Shown: in pieces, positions 47,303-56,097 of the stretch
How the letters are laid out: each line of letters opens with the position of its first letter
How positions within the stretch are numbered: the first letter of the stretch is position 1
Assembly (NCBI RefSeq): GCF_003641185.1
Contig: NZ_CP032757.1
Coordinates: 682,001 to 746,000, forward strand
DNA length: 64,000 bases
Origin: Lactiplantibacillus pentosus
Lineage (GTDB): Bacteria; Bacillota; Bacilli; Lactobacillales; Lactobacillaceae
Direction: 5' to 3'
Translations under genes and position numbers: made by a program
The notes under the pieces: generated by a model
Told to the model about the DNA's origin: nothing
Seen by the model: only the letters and a program-made list of their open reading frames with translations
Databases searched by the model: none

Positions 47303-49468
47303 CTAGATTACGCAGCTTTCACATTCATTTACGCCAACTTCACCATCATCGTCGGTAAAGGTCCGGATGTAGTAAATGGACTTAATCCCTTTATGATAGG
47401 CGTAGTTCCGTAAAATGTTCAAGTCCCGCGTGGTCATCTTATCAGTGCGACCATCTTTCCATTCGTATAAGCCAGCTGGAATCGTTGAACGCATGAAGAG
47501 TGTCAAACTCATCCCTTGATCAACGTGTTGCTGAGCAGCCGCGTAAACGTCGATGACTTTGCGCATATCTGTATCATATGCTGACTTATAATAACCAATT
47601 GTATCATTAGATAGGTAAGGAGCGGGATAATAAATCTTACCAATTTTCTTTTCTTGCCGTTCTTCGACCCGATTGATGATTGGGTGCAAGCTAGCGGTCG
47701 TATCATTAATGTAAGAAATCGAGCCGTTTGGAGCGACTGCCATCCGGTTTTGGTGGTAAAGACCATCGCGCATAACAGCTTCCTTGAGGGCTTCCCAATC
47801 TGCTTTGGTTGGAATGAAGATGCCATCAAAGAGGGCGGCCGTCTTGTCGTATTTCGGTTGCCAATCTTGAGTCGTGTACTTGTCGAAGTAAGTCCCATCC
47901 GCGTACTTAGACTTTTCAAAGTTAACGAAAGTTTCGTGGCGTTCACGAGCGATTTCGTTAGAAGCTTTCAGTGTCCAGTAGTTCAAGAGTAGGAAGTAGA
48001 TGTTCGTGAAGTCGACAGCTTCCTTGCTCCCATATTCCATATGGTTCTTGGCGAAGTAGGCGTGCAGCCCCATCGCACCCAAACCAATCGTATGAGCCTG
48101 ATGGTTTCCTTTTTGAATCGAAGGCACAACGTCGACGTTGGAGTGGTCAGTGACAAACGTCAAGGCCCGCACCATCGCTTCAACGGAGTGACCAAAGTCA
48201 GGGGAAGCCATTAAGTTAACGATATTCGTTGAACCCAGGTTACAGCTGATATCGGTACCGAGTTTTTCATATTGTTGTTGATCGTTGATCAGTGATGGTG
48301 TTTGGACCTGCATCACTTCAGAACATAAGTTACTCATGACGATTTTGCCATCGATTGGATTGTCGCGGTTAGCCGTGTCCACGTTGACGACGTATGGGTA
48401 ACCAGATTCTTGTTGTAACTTACTGATTTCATTTTCAAGGTCACGTGCCTTGATCTTAGTCTTACGGATGTTCGGGTTTTGGACCATGTTGTCGTATTCC
48501 TTAGTGATATCGACGTATGAGAATGGGACCCCATATTCACGTTCGACCCCGTAAGGACTAAATAGGTACATGTCAGCGTCCGCCTTGATTAGTTCATAGA
48601 ACTTATCAGGAACGGTCACACCGAGTGACAACGTCTTTAACCGAATCTTTTCATCGGCATTTTCCTTCTTAGCAGAGAGGAAAGAAATGATGTCTGGATG
48701 GAAGACACTGAGGTAAACGACCCCGGCACCTTGGCGTTGTCCTAATTGATTGGAGTATGAAAAACTATCTTCCAATAACTTCATGACTGGAACGACACCA
48801 CTAGCAGCGCCATCGATATGCTTGATGGGATCGCCGGCACCGCGCAAGTTGCTGAGGTTGATACCGACCCCGCCACCGATTCGTGATAATTGGAGTGCGG
48901 AGTTGATGGTCCGGCCAATTGAGTTCATGTCATCCGTCGACTGAATCAAGAAGCAAGAAATCAATTCGCCCCGCCGCGCACGACCAGCGTTTAAGAAGCT
49001 CGGTGTTGCCGGTTGGTAACGTTGATGAATGATTTCGTCAGCCAAATCCATGGCAAGACCTTCGTCACCGTCCGCAAAGTAGAGGGCGTTCATTGCGACC
49101 CGGTCGATGAAGTTTTCCAAGTAGTAGTCGCCATCGTCAGTCTTTAACGCGTATTGGGCGTAAAACTTGTAGGCGGCCATAAATGTCTTGAAATGGAAAT
49201 CTTGGGACCGCAAGTAATCGTAAAGCTTTTCAATGAAGCTAAAATCATATTTGTCGATGGCAGGGGTTTCCAAATAGTCGTGTTCACGTAAGTAGTCAAA
49301 CCGGGCTTTGAGACTATCAAAGGTCATCGTGTTGGGCTTAACGTTTTGTTCAAGGAAGGCCGCGAGTGCATCTTGGTCTTTATTGAGTGGAATCTGATTA
49401 TTAACGGGAATATTGATCTCATTATTCAAGTCATAATACGTGACGTCTTTTAAATCTTTTAAGGTCAT
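47303..49468 (-). CDS. nrdE: class Ib ribonucleotide reductase, large subunit
   Basis: The catalytic subunit reduces ribonucleoside diphosphates. The 721 residues contain SRIGGGVGINLSNLRG, LCSEVMQ and PNGSISYINDTTAS in the active site, and the C-terminal CESC dithiol pair that is re-reduced by NrdH. ATG 49468 follows AGAAAGAGGA; a longer start upstream is unsupported. Confidence 0.95.
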   Translation of the reverse strand: MTLKDLKDVTYYDLNNEINIPVNNQIPLNKDQDALAAFLEQNVKPNTMTFDSLKARFDYLREHDYLETPAIDKYDFSFIEKLYDYLRSQDFHFKTFMAAYKFYAQYALKTDDGDYYLENFIDRVAMNALYFADGDEGLAMDLADEIIHQRYQPATPSFLNAGRARRGELISCFLIQSTDDMNSIGRTINSALQLSRIGGGVGINLSNLRGAGDPIKHIDGAASGVVPVMKLLEDSFSYSNQLGQRQGAGVVYLSVFHPDIISFLSAKKENADEKIRLKTLSLGVTVPDKFYELIKADADMYLFSPYGVEREYGVPFSYVDITKEYDNMVQNPNIRKTKIKARDLENEISKLQQESGYPYVVNVDTANRDNPIDGKIVMSNLCSEVMQVQTPSLINDQQQYEKLGTDISCNLGSTNIVNLMASPDFGHSVEAMVRALTFVTDHSNVDVVPSIQKGNHQAHTIGLGAMGLHAYFAKNHMEYGSKEAVDFTNIYFLLLNYWTLKASNEIARERHETFVNFEKSKYADGTYFDKYTTQDWQPKYDKTAALFDGIFIPTKADWEALKEAVMRDGLYHQNRMAVAPNGSISYINDTTASLHPIINRVEERQEKKIGKIYYPAPYLSNDTIGYYKSAYDTDMRKVIDVYAAAQQHVDQGMSLTLFMRSTIPAGLYEWKDGRTDKMTTRDLNILRNYAYHKGIKSIYYIRTFTDDDGEVGVNECESCVI

Positions 49469-49515
49469 AAGGAATCCTCTTTCTACAATATAATAATAGT
49501 GACTGGCAAAATCGA

Positions 49516-49550
49516 CGACCCACAATCATCGTCCAACTGATTGTGGGTCG
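49516..49550 (-). other. hairpin between nrdH and nrdE
   Basis: A perfect 13 bp stem CGACCCACAATCA/TGATTGTGGGTCG around a 9-base loop, without a proper T run. A likely role is RNA processing or partial attenuation setting different nrdH and nrdEF levels; this is inference. Confidence 0.6.
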
Positions 49551-49608
49551 TTCATGATATTTTGTAAGACAAACCAGCTATGTAACCACGCAAAAAAGCG
49601 CGGGTAAA

Positions 49609-49839
49609 CTAGACAGCTAATTGTTTTAAAGCATCGGGACGGAAGCCAGAAATACTGTCTTCGCCATTGATCTCAACAACGGGAACTGCTTGGAAGCCTT
49701 GATCTTTCAAGTAATCCACGTATTCAGGATTCGTGTTGATATTCTTTTCTTCAAAGGCGATATTGTGCGCAGTGAGGAACTTCTTAGTCATCTTGCATTG
49801 CATGCAGTTGTTTTTAGTAAATACGGTAACTTTTTTCAT
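49609..49839 (-). CDS. nrdH: glutaredoxin-like protein NrdH
   Basis: The 76-residue redoxin that reduces NrdE. Active site CMQC (Cys12, Cys15), with the NrdH-type C-terminus SGFRPDALKQLA. First gene of the nrdHEF unit. nrdI, which activates NrdF, is not in this cluster. Confidence 0.95.
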   Translation of the reverse strand: MKKVTVFTKNNCMQCKMTKKFLTAHNIAFEEKNINTNPEYVDYLKDQGFQAVPVVEINGEDSISGFRPDALKQLAV

Positions 49840-49875
49840 CTTTCATCATCCTAACTCGTTTTTCTGATAAATTTA

Positions 49876-49957
49876 GTATACAACATGTGGTGAAAAAAAC
49901 AATCAAAAAACACAACATCTAGGGTGTGGTAAAAATCACAAACCCCAGATGTTGTGT
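49876..49957 (-). promoter_or_regulatory. nrdHEF promoter with two NrdR-like boxes
   Basis: ACACAACATCTAGGGT (49910-49925) and ACCCCAGATGTTGTGT (49942-49957) are near-mirror copies whose starts are 32 bases apart, the three-turn spacing of tandem NrdR boxes. On the minus strand TATACT near 49876-49881 with TTGTTT 16 bases upstream would be the promoter. NrdR would repress when dNTP levels are high. Confidence 0.7.
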
Positions 49958-50061
49958 CAGTGTCAGCCTTTAACCGACGAAAAGTTTTTTTAAATTATTT
50001 GTGGTTCACTCGTTGAATCAGTTATCATAGATATAGACCAGAAATTCAGAGGAAAATAAAT

Positions 50062-50670
50062 ATGACCAACTATTATTATACACACAATCCGGATATTGTG
50101 CATGATGAAAAGCAGTGGAATTTTGAAATTTTTAATCACCAATTTAAATTTACAACGGACAACGGCGTCTTCTCTAAGCGGACCGTCGATTACGGCTCGC
50201 GGACGCTACTAGCGGCCTTTGACGCTACCGATTTACCGAATGGGCCGATTCTTGATTTGGGGACCGGCTACGGGCCAATCGGGATGGCGTTAGCGTATCA
50301 GTCGCCAGAACGGACTGTCGATATGGTCGACGTCAACGAATTAGCATTGAGTCTGGCGCGAAAAAATGTCGCCTTAAATGGCATCACCAACGTTAATATT
50401 TTTACGTCGGATGTTTACGAGCAGGTCACGGCGACCAACTATGCGGCCATTGTGACGAACCCGCCAGTACGCGCGGGTAAGGCCGTCGTTGATGCAATGT
50501 TGACCGGGGCTAGTTCAAGACTCGCTGTGGGCGGAACCCTGACCGTTGTCTTACAGAAGAAGCAGGGGGCGCCCTCTGCGAAGAAGTTGATGCAGGCCAC
50601 TTTTGGTAATTGTCAGATTATTAAAAAGGATAAAGGCTACTATATATTGCAGAGTGTAAAGGAGGGGTAG
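50062..50670 (+). CDS. rsmC: class I SAM-dependent rRNA methyltransferase (RsmC-like)
   Basis: 202 residues. The SAM-binding motif ILDLGTGYGPIGMALAY and the catalytic NPPVRAGK (NPPxR) identify the RsmC/RlmG small-domain family, which methylates a guanine N2. It starts 16 bases after a GAGGAAA site and is 2 bases upstream of tadA. Confidence 0.88.
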   Translation: MTNYYYTHNPDIVHDEKQWNFEIFNHQFKFTTDNGVFSKRTVDYGSRTLLAAFDATDLPNGPILDLGTGYGPIGMALAYQSPERTVDMVDVNELALSLARKNVALNGITNVNIFTSDVYEQVTATNYAAIVTNPPVRAGKAVVDAMLTGASSRLAVGGTLTVVLQKKQGAPSAKKLMQATFGNCQIIKKDKGYYILQSVKEG

Positions 50671-50672
50671 TC

Positions 50673-51179
50673 GTGGCAGAACCAACAGCGGAAGACTGGA
50701 TGCAAGAAGCGTTGCATGAAGCGCGGATGGCTTACCTGATTGGTGAAGTCCCAATTGGTGCCGTGATCGTGCACCAGGGTGAAATCATTGGCCGCGGCCA
50801 TAACTTGCGCGAGCATGGTCAAGATGCCACGATGCATGCCGAAATCATTGCGATTCAAGAAGCTTGCGAGTATTTGCATAGTTGGCGGCTAGAAGACTGC
50901 CAACTCTATGTGACTTTGGAGCCTTGCTTGATGTGCAGTGGCGCGATCATCAATGCCCGAGTACCAGAACTTTACTTTGGCGCGCGGGATCCGAAAGCCG
51001 GAGCCGTCCGTAGTTTATATCAAGTGATGGATGATACGCGTTTGAATCATCAGGTGACGGTCCATGAGCGCATTCTAGCACGGCCAGCGGGTGAGATGCT
51101 GGAAAACTTCTTCCGTGACATTCGGAAACGCAAGAAAGCGGCGAAGAAAGCCCGCCGAGCAGCTGCCGAAAAAAATTAG
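50673..51179 (+). CDS. tadA: tRNA adenosine(34) deaminase
   Basis: Converts the wobble adenosine of tRNA-Arg(ACG) to inosine. The zinc/catalytic motifs are MHAEIIA and PCLMC. The 168 residues end in a basic Lys/Arg/Ala-rich tail. GTG 50673 follows GGAGGGG. Confidence 0.95.
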   Translation: MAEPTAEDWMQEALHEARMAYLIGEVPIGAVIVHQGEIIGRGHNLREHGQDATMHAEIIAIQEACEYLHSWRLEDCQLYVTLEPCLMCSGAIINARVPELYFGARDPKAGAVRSLYQVMDDTRLNHQVTVHERILARPAGEMLENFFRDIRKRKKAAKKARRAAAEKN

Positions 51180-51223
51180 GCGGATGGCTGGTAATTATCA
51201 GAAAAATCATGTATTATAGTATT

Positions 51224-51318
51224 TGCCGCAAGGCCAAAAGGCAAGGGTGGATTTACGAATCGTGTCAGGTCCGGAAGGAAGCAGCACTAAGTTTGCTTCA
51301 TCTTGTGCCTTTTGTTTT
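51224..51318 (+). ncRNA. ffs: signal recognition particle RNA (small bacterial type)
   Basis: Contains the conserved SRP apical core GTCAGGTCCGGAAGGAAGCA (51265-51284). Flanking strands AAAAGGCAAGG and CTTGTGCCTTTT close the long hairpin. TATTAT at 51212-51217 is a -10 about 7 bases before the likely 5' end. It lies between tadA and dnaX, its usual place in Firmicutes. Confidence 0.93.
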
Positions 51319-51331
51319 TATGAAATGTAAC

Positions 51332-51362
51332 AGCTCTTAGCCATTCGGTTGAGAGCTTTTTA
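51332..51362 (+). terminator. rho-independent terminator after the SRP RNA
   Basis: AGCTCTTAGCC pairs with GGTTGAGAGCT, followed by TTTTA. Confidence 0.8.
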
Positions 51363-51482
51363 TTTAACCTAACTGGCTTTTACGGCCGATGCTTGGATGA
51401 CGACTTGTCGTGCACACTGAGTTGAGGTCGCATTCACATACAGATGGTATTAATATAGTAATGTAACATTCGTTGTGTCGGT

Positions 51483-51597
51483 GATTGTTCAGCATTAACG
51501 CTGATTAAAACGTGCCAGTTGGTGGATTTTTGTTCGTCAGCCGGTGCGGCGCCTTAGTCCGACTTCTTGAGCCGACTGACGAACCACAAGCCAATGA
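51483..51597 (+). repeat. mini-derivative (copy F) of the interspersed element
   Basis: Carries the terminal motif CTGATTAAAACGTGCCAGTTGG (to 51522) and the first hairpin only: GTTCGTCAGCCGG faces GCCGACTGACGAAC around CTTAGTCCGACTTCT. It lacks the long arm, middle and second arm. It lies about 50 bases upstream of the dnaX start, in its promoter region. Confidence 0.65.
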
Positions 51598-51648
51598 TTT
51601 TTTAATAACAAAACATAAATATGACTGATGTAAGAAAGGAAGAATCGC

Positions 51649-53352
51649 ATGTATCGGGCACTATATCGGGTTTGGCGTCCCCAACGCTTTGATGAAATCG
51701 TCGGGCAACAAATGATTACCCAGACGTTAAAAAATGCCATTATGACCCACCAGACGAGCCATGCGTATCTGTTTACAGGTCCCCGGGGAACTGGGAAGAC
51801 GTCGGCAGCTAAGATCTTTGCGAAGGCCATCAACTGTCACCATCTGGTTGACGGGGAGCCGTGCAATGAATGTGAGACGTGTACGGCGATCACCAAGGGG
51901 CAGTTGAACGATGTCATCGAAATCGATGCTGCTTCCAATAACGGGGTCGAAGAAATTCGTGATATCCGTGATAAGGCCAAGTACGCACCAACCCAGGCGG
52001 ATTATAAAGTCTATATTATTGATGAAGTCCACATGTTGTCGACCGGGGCGTTCAACGCACTGTTGAAGACGTTGGAAGAACCGCCGGCAAACGTCATCTT
52101 CATTTTAGCCACTACCGAACCACATAAGATTCCGTTAACGATTATTTCGCGGACCCAGCGTTTTGACTTTCGGCGGATCACGGCCAAGGATAGTTATGAT
52201 CGAATGGTCTACATCCTGAATGAAAAAGACGTGACCTACGATGAAAAAGCGCTGCGTGTGATTGCGGCGGCCGCTGAAGGTGGGATGCGGGATGCATTGA
52301 GTATCTTAGACCAAGTGATTTCCTTCGGGGATAATACGGTCACCTTAGATGATGCGTTGATGGTCACTGGGAGTGTCACCAAGCAGTTACTTGCCAATTA
52401 TGTGACGCAGGTGACGCACCACGAGACCAAGCCGGCCTTGGAGACGATGCGCGAAATCTTACAAGAAGGTAAAGATGCGAACCGCTTCATCGAAGATTTG
52501 ATTAGTTATACGCGAGACGTGTTACTCTATCAACAGGCCCCTGAAATGGTCGACAGTGTGGCCATGGGTGAAGATGATCAACAGTTTGAGGCTTTTGCCA
52601 AGGAAATCGACGCCGAAGTCTTGTATCAGATGGTCAAAACACTGAATGATATTCAGCAGCAGATGCGGTTCACGACGCATCCCGACGTTTACTTGGAAGT
52701 TTTGACGGTCAAACTCGCGCAGTTGGATGGTCAAACGGCAACTGCTCAGCCAGCGACAACTACCGCGGCCGTCAATCCAGAAGATCCAACAGTGCACAAG
52801 CTCGCACAACAAGTTGAACAACTGCAAAGTGAAGTTAAAACGTTGCGAACGCAAGGTGGTGGGAATACTAAACCTGCGCCAGCGAAACCGCGTACGAGCA
52901 GTGGCCCAGTTGTTAAAAAGGTCAACGTTAGCCAAATCTATCCGATTTTGGGTGCGGCGACCAAGAATGACTTGTTGAAGGTTAGAGACGTTTGGACCGA
53001 TTTGATGAATATCTTGAGTGTGACCCAACGTGCGCTGATGCACGTCGCTCAACCGGTTGCCGCGAGTGCGGATGGCGTTGTGGTTGCCTTTGATTACGCG
53101 TTCGTTTATCAAAAGGCGATCGATGACCAGACACTGATTGATGCGCTCGGTAATGGATTGGACCGCTTGATGGGTCAAGCACCCAAGATCGTGTGTGTAC
53201 CTAAGGAGCAATGGCCGCAGATTCGTAAGGATTACTTGGCGACTCATCAGCCAGGGGGTGCCACTCCTGAGAAGCAGGCACCGGCCAAAGAACCCGTTGT
53301 TGAAGAAGCGAAGAACATGTTTGGCGACCTAGTCGAGGTTCAGCCAGACTAA
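51649..53352 (+). CDS. dnaX: DNA polymerase III subunits gamma/tau
   Basis: Clamp-loader ATPase. Walker A GPRGTGKTS, the four-cysteine zinc module (CNECETCTAI), Walker B IIDEVHML and the SRC-like ISRTQRFDF sensor are present. The C-terminus is a long tau extension (567 residues in all), with a Pro/Ala-rich linker near 400. AAAGGAAG precedes the ATG. It heads an operon with ybaB, recR and yaaL. Confidence 0.95.
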   Translation: MYRALYRVWRPQRFDEIVGQQMITQTLKNAIMTHQTSHAYLFTGPRGTGKTSAAKIFAKAINCHHLVDGEPCNECETCTAITKGQLNDVIEIDAASNNGVEEIRDIRDKAKYAPTQADYKVYIIDEVHMLSTGAFNALLKTLEEPPANVIFILATTEPHKIPLTIISRTQRFDFRRITAKDSYDRMVYILNEKDVTYDEKALRVIAAAAEGGMRDALSILDQVISFGDNTVTLDDALMVTGSVTKQLLANYVTQVTHHETKPALETMREILQEGKDANRFIEDLISYTRDVLLYQQAPEMVDSVAMGEDDQQFEAFAKEIDAEVLYQMVKTLNDIQQQMRFTTHPDVYLEVLTVKLAQLDGQTATAQPATTTAAVNPEDPTVHKLAQQVEQLQSEVKTLRTQGGGNTKPAPAKPRTSSGPVVKKVNVSQIYPILGAATKNDLLKVRDVWTDLMNILSVTQRALMHVAQPVAASADGVVVAFDYAFVYQKAIDDQTLIDALGNGLDRLMGQAPKIVCVPKEQWPQIRKDYLATHQPGGATPEKQAPAKEPVVEEAKNMFGDLVEVQPD

Positions 53353-53373
53353 CCATGAAAGGAACTGATAATT

Positions 53374-53682
53374 ATGATGCGTGGAGTGGGAAATATGCAA
53401 AGTATGATGAAACAAATGAAAAAGATGCAGGCACAAATGACGGCCGAACAAGCTGCTCTAAATGAACAGACGTTTACCGGGTCAGCGCCTGACGACATGG
53501 TCAAAGTGACCTTCACTGGCGACAAGAAGATGCAAGATATCACGATTAACCCCGACGCCGTTGATCCAGACGATGTCGACATGTTACAAGATTTGGTCTT
53601 AGCCGCAGTCAACGACGCGTTGACTAAGGTCGATGACCAGACACAGAGCACGATGGGCAAGTATACTAAGGGATTACAGTAA
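53374..53682 (+). CDS. YbaB/EbfC family nucleoid-associated protein
   Basis: A 102-residue DNA-binding dimer with a Met/Gln-rich N-terminal helix ([16 protein letters not shown]) and core [23 protein letters not shown]. Conserved between dnaX and recR. Confidence 0.93.
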   Translation: MMRGVGNMQSMMKQMKKMQAQMTAEQAALNEQTFTGSAPDDMVKVTFTGDKKMQDITINPDAVDPDDVDMLQDLVLAAVNDALTKVDDQTQSTMGKYTKGLQ

Positions 53683-53697
53683 AAACGAGGTAAGCAC

Positions 53698-54297
53698 ATG
53701 CAGTATCCAGAACCAATTGCGAAGTTGATCGATAGTTACATGAAGTTGCCCGGCATTGGGGGCAAGACGGCGACACGGCTGGCGTTCTATACGATTGATA
53801 TGAACGGTGATGATGTCACCGAGTTCGCTAAGTCGCTGATTGCGGTCAAACGGGACCTGCATTTTTGTAGTATTTGTGGCAATATCACTGAAGATGATCC
53901 GTGTGTGATTTGTAAGGACAAGTCGCGCGACCAGAGCACTGTGCTGGTGGTGGAAGAAGCCAAGGACGTCATGGCAATGGAAAAAATCAAGGAATATAAC
54001 GGGTTGTATCACGTGCTGCATGGCGTGCTTTCGCCAATAGACGGTAAGGGCCCGGAAGATATCAACATTGCCAGTTTATTGAAACGGCTCCAGCAAAATG
54101 AAGCCATCAAAGAAGTCATCATCGCGACCAACGCCACGCCTGAGGGTGAAGCCACTGCGATGTATATTTCACGACTAGTTAAGCCCGCCGGCATCAAAGT
54201 AACGCGGCTGGCTCACGGGTTATCGGTCGGCAGTGATATTCAGTATGCGGATGAAATGACCCTGTTTAAGGCGGTTGAAGGTCGCCAAGAGATGTAA
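53698..54297 (+). CDS. recR: recombination protein RecR
   Basis: A 199-residue member of the RecFOR pathway. Helix-hairpin-helix [15 protein letters not shown], the zinc finger [16 protein letters not shown] and a Toprim domain starting [14 protein letters not shown] are all visible. Confidence 0.95.
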   Translation: MQYPEPIAKLIDSYMKLPGIGGKTATRLAFYTIDMNGDDVTEFAKSLIAVKRDLHFCSICGNITEDDPCVICKDKSRDQSTVLVVEEAKDVMAMEKIKEYNGLYHVLHGVLSPIDGKGPEDINIASLLKRLQQNEAIKEVIIATNATPEGEATAMYISRLVKPAGIKVTRLAHGLSVGSDIQYADEMTLFKAVEGRQEM

Positions 54298-54312
54298 TTC
54301 GGAGGTGTTAGT

Positions 54313-54564
54313 ATGTTTAAACGTAAACAGAAGATCAAGCACCCCAAAGCAACGTACGACGAACAATTATTGACGACGTTGAATGCGGCCAAGGTCGACT
54401 GGGATCGCGCCAAGCAGAACCAAGAGGCGGTCTACGATAACAATACGAGTGAACTCGTCACTCAGACCGCGTTAGCACGTGCCAAGTACTTGTATCTCTA
54501 CCGTGAAGCGCGGTTGCGGCAAGTCCATGGACAGACGATTCAGCGTTCGGTGATTGATAAGTAG
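54313..54564 (+). CDS. yaaL: DUF2508 family protein (YaaL)
   Basis: An 83-residue hydrophilic, basic, mostly helical protein of unknown function that regularly follows recR in Firmicutes. GGAGG precedes the ATG. Last gene of the dnaX operon. Confidence 0.88.
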   Translation: MFKRKQKIKHPKATYDEQLLTTLNAAKVDWDRAKQNQEAVYDNNTSELVTQTALARAKYLYLYREARLRQVHGQTIQRSVIDK

Positions 54565-54590
54565 TCGACTTAAAAAGTCGTGCCAACATA

Positions 54591-54632
54591 AAAACGCATT
54601 TCGCTGATATCCGTCAGTGGAATGCGTTTTTT
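54591..54632 (+). terminator. rho-independent terminator of the dnaX operon
   Basis: AAAACGCATT and CTGA pair with TCAG and AATGCGTTTT, followed by TTATT. Confidence 0.9.
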
Positions 54633-54746
54633 ATTAGCTGATAGTATGTCATTGTCAGGACGGCAAGTTTGAATGGATTTGATTTGAAGCGTGAACTCAT
54701 ATAAATTGCTGAGTTAGCGGTGATCTGATTTTTGAGTCATGGCTAT

Positions 54747-54892
54747 CACGTTGCCCGCGATATTGCCGAAACGTGTTCGGGGCAGATTGGGACTTCAGGT
54801 TTGTTACGCCAGAGCGCCAAGCGGAAATACACTACTTAACGCTCTAGCTAGGCTAATTCTCAGTCCCAACCCGCCTGAGCCTCACACTCTGA
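54747..54892 (+). repeat. 146 bp module, copy 2 (solitary)
   Basis: Same length and largely the same sequence as 17037-17182, here without the surrounding larger element. Stems CACGTT/AACGTG, GGGACT/AGTCCC and AGAGCG/CGCTCT are kept. It lies between the dnaX-operon terminator and the tmk promoter. Confidence 0.8.
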
Positions 54893-55001
54893 GCATTACT
54901 AACTATCAGTAATTAACTTAATAAATCGTCAAAACCACAATTGGTAGTAGCTATCGCCCTAAAAATCGGTCAAAAAATACCCTCACTAGTGGTAACCGGA
55001 T

Positions 55002-55030
55002 TAGACAGGCCTCCCAAAATCAAGTACAAT
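55002..55030 (+). promoter_or_regulatory. sigma-A promoter of the tmk operon
   Basis: TAGACA (55002-55007), a 17-base spacer and TACAAT (55025-55030). Confidence 0.65.
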
Positions 55031-55062
55031 TGCTACATATAAGAAAATAGATGGGATTGGGA

Positions 55063-55728
55063 ATGTTGACAGGAAAATTAGTTACTTTTGAAGGGCCAGA
55101 TGGTGCCGGTAAAACGTCAGCTTTAAACGCGATTGTGGCACAGTTACAGCCGCAATTAGGGGATCGCTTAGTCGTGACGCGTGAACCGGGCGGTAATCAA
55201 ATCTCAGAAGCGATTCGGAACATTATTTTGGATCGTAACAATACGGCAATGGATGACCGCACGGAGGCTTTATTATATGCGGCCGCGCGCCGGCAACACA
55301 TTGTTCAAACGATTCAACCCGCATTAGACCGCGGTCAATTAGTCTTATGTGACCGCTATCTCGATAGTTCCGTGGCCTATCAAGGTGCTGGCCGCGAGAT
55401 CGGTGAACAGGCCGTTTATGACATGAACCAGTTTGCAACCAAGGGACTAACGGCGGACTTAACGTTGTACTTTGACGTTGATGCCGCGGTCGGATTAAGC
55501 CGAATTCAGCAACATCGACAAAATGAAATCAATCGTTTGGACGTGGAAGCCCTCAGCTTTCATCATCGTGTCCAAGCAGCATACTTACAATTACTGGCTG
55601 ACCATCCGGAGCGCATCAAGCGCATCGATGCCAGTCAACCATTAGAAGAAGTCGTCACGCAAGCCATTCAAATCATGACGACGAAGTTACCAACTTACAT
55701 GGCTACCGAGGGAGGGGAACGCGAATGA
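55063..55728 (+). CDS. tmk: thymidylate kinase
   Basis: Phosphorylates dTMP to dTDP. P-loop FEGPDGAGKTS, the DRX motif CDRYLDSSVAYQGAGR and a lid region near 145 define the family. Start is uncertain: ATG 55063 follows TGGGATTGGGA, but ATG 55051 in the same frame would add four residues. It overlaps the next gene by 4 bases. Confidence 0.93.
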   Translation: MLTGKLVTFEGPDGAGKTSALNAIVAQLQPQLGDRLVVTREPGGNQISEAIRNIILDRNNTAMDDRTEALLYAAARRQHIVQTIQPALDRGQLVLCDRYLDSSVAYQGAGREIGEQAVYDMNQFATKGLTADLTLYFDVDAAVGLSRIQQHRQNEINRLDVEALSFHHRVQAAYLQLLADHPERIKRIDASQPLEEVVTQAIQIMTTKLPTYMATEGGERE

Positions 55729-56054
55729 AATTAATTATTGCAATCGTCCAAGATAAGGACAGTAACCGGTTAAGCAGCCAATTTATCGAAGCCAACGTCC
55801 GCGCAACAAAGCTTTCAACGACTGGTGGTTTCTTGCGCTCAGGAAACACCACCTTTATGATTGGGATTGAAGACGAACGCGTCGATGAAGTTTTGGCGAT
55901 GATAAAAGAGACGAGTCATGCGCGTGAGCAATTCATGACACCACCCGTTAACTTAGACGTGACGATGGACGGCGCGTCCGCCTATCCAGTCGAAGTCCAG
56001 GTCGGTGGGGCCACGGTCTTTGTCTTACCAATCGAACAATTTCATCAATTTTAA
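55725..56054 (+). CDS. darA: cyclic-di-AMP receptor (DarA/PstA)
   Basis: A 109-residue PII-like protein: MKLIIAIVQDKDSNRLSSQF, RATKLSTTGGFLRSGNTTFM and the Pro-containing MTPP turn match the c-di-AMP-binding trimer. Its usual neighbours, tmk and holB, are here. Its output is not established. Confidence 0.92.
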   Translation: MKLIIAIVQDKDSNRLSSQFIEANVRATKLSTTGGFLRSGNTTFMIGIEDERVDEVLAMIKETSHAREQFMTPPVNLDVTMDGASAYPVEVQVGGATVFVLPIEQFHQF

Positions 56055-56097
56055 TGGGTCGATTTTAACGTTTAACTTTAATGAAGGATGATGATTA

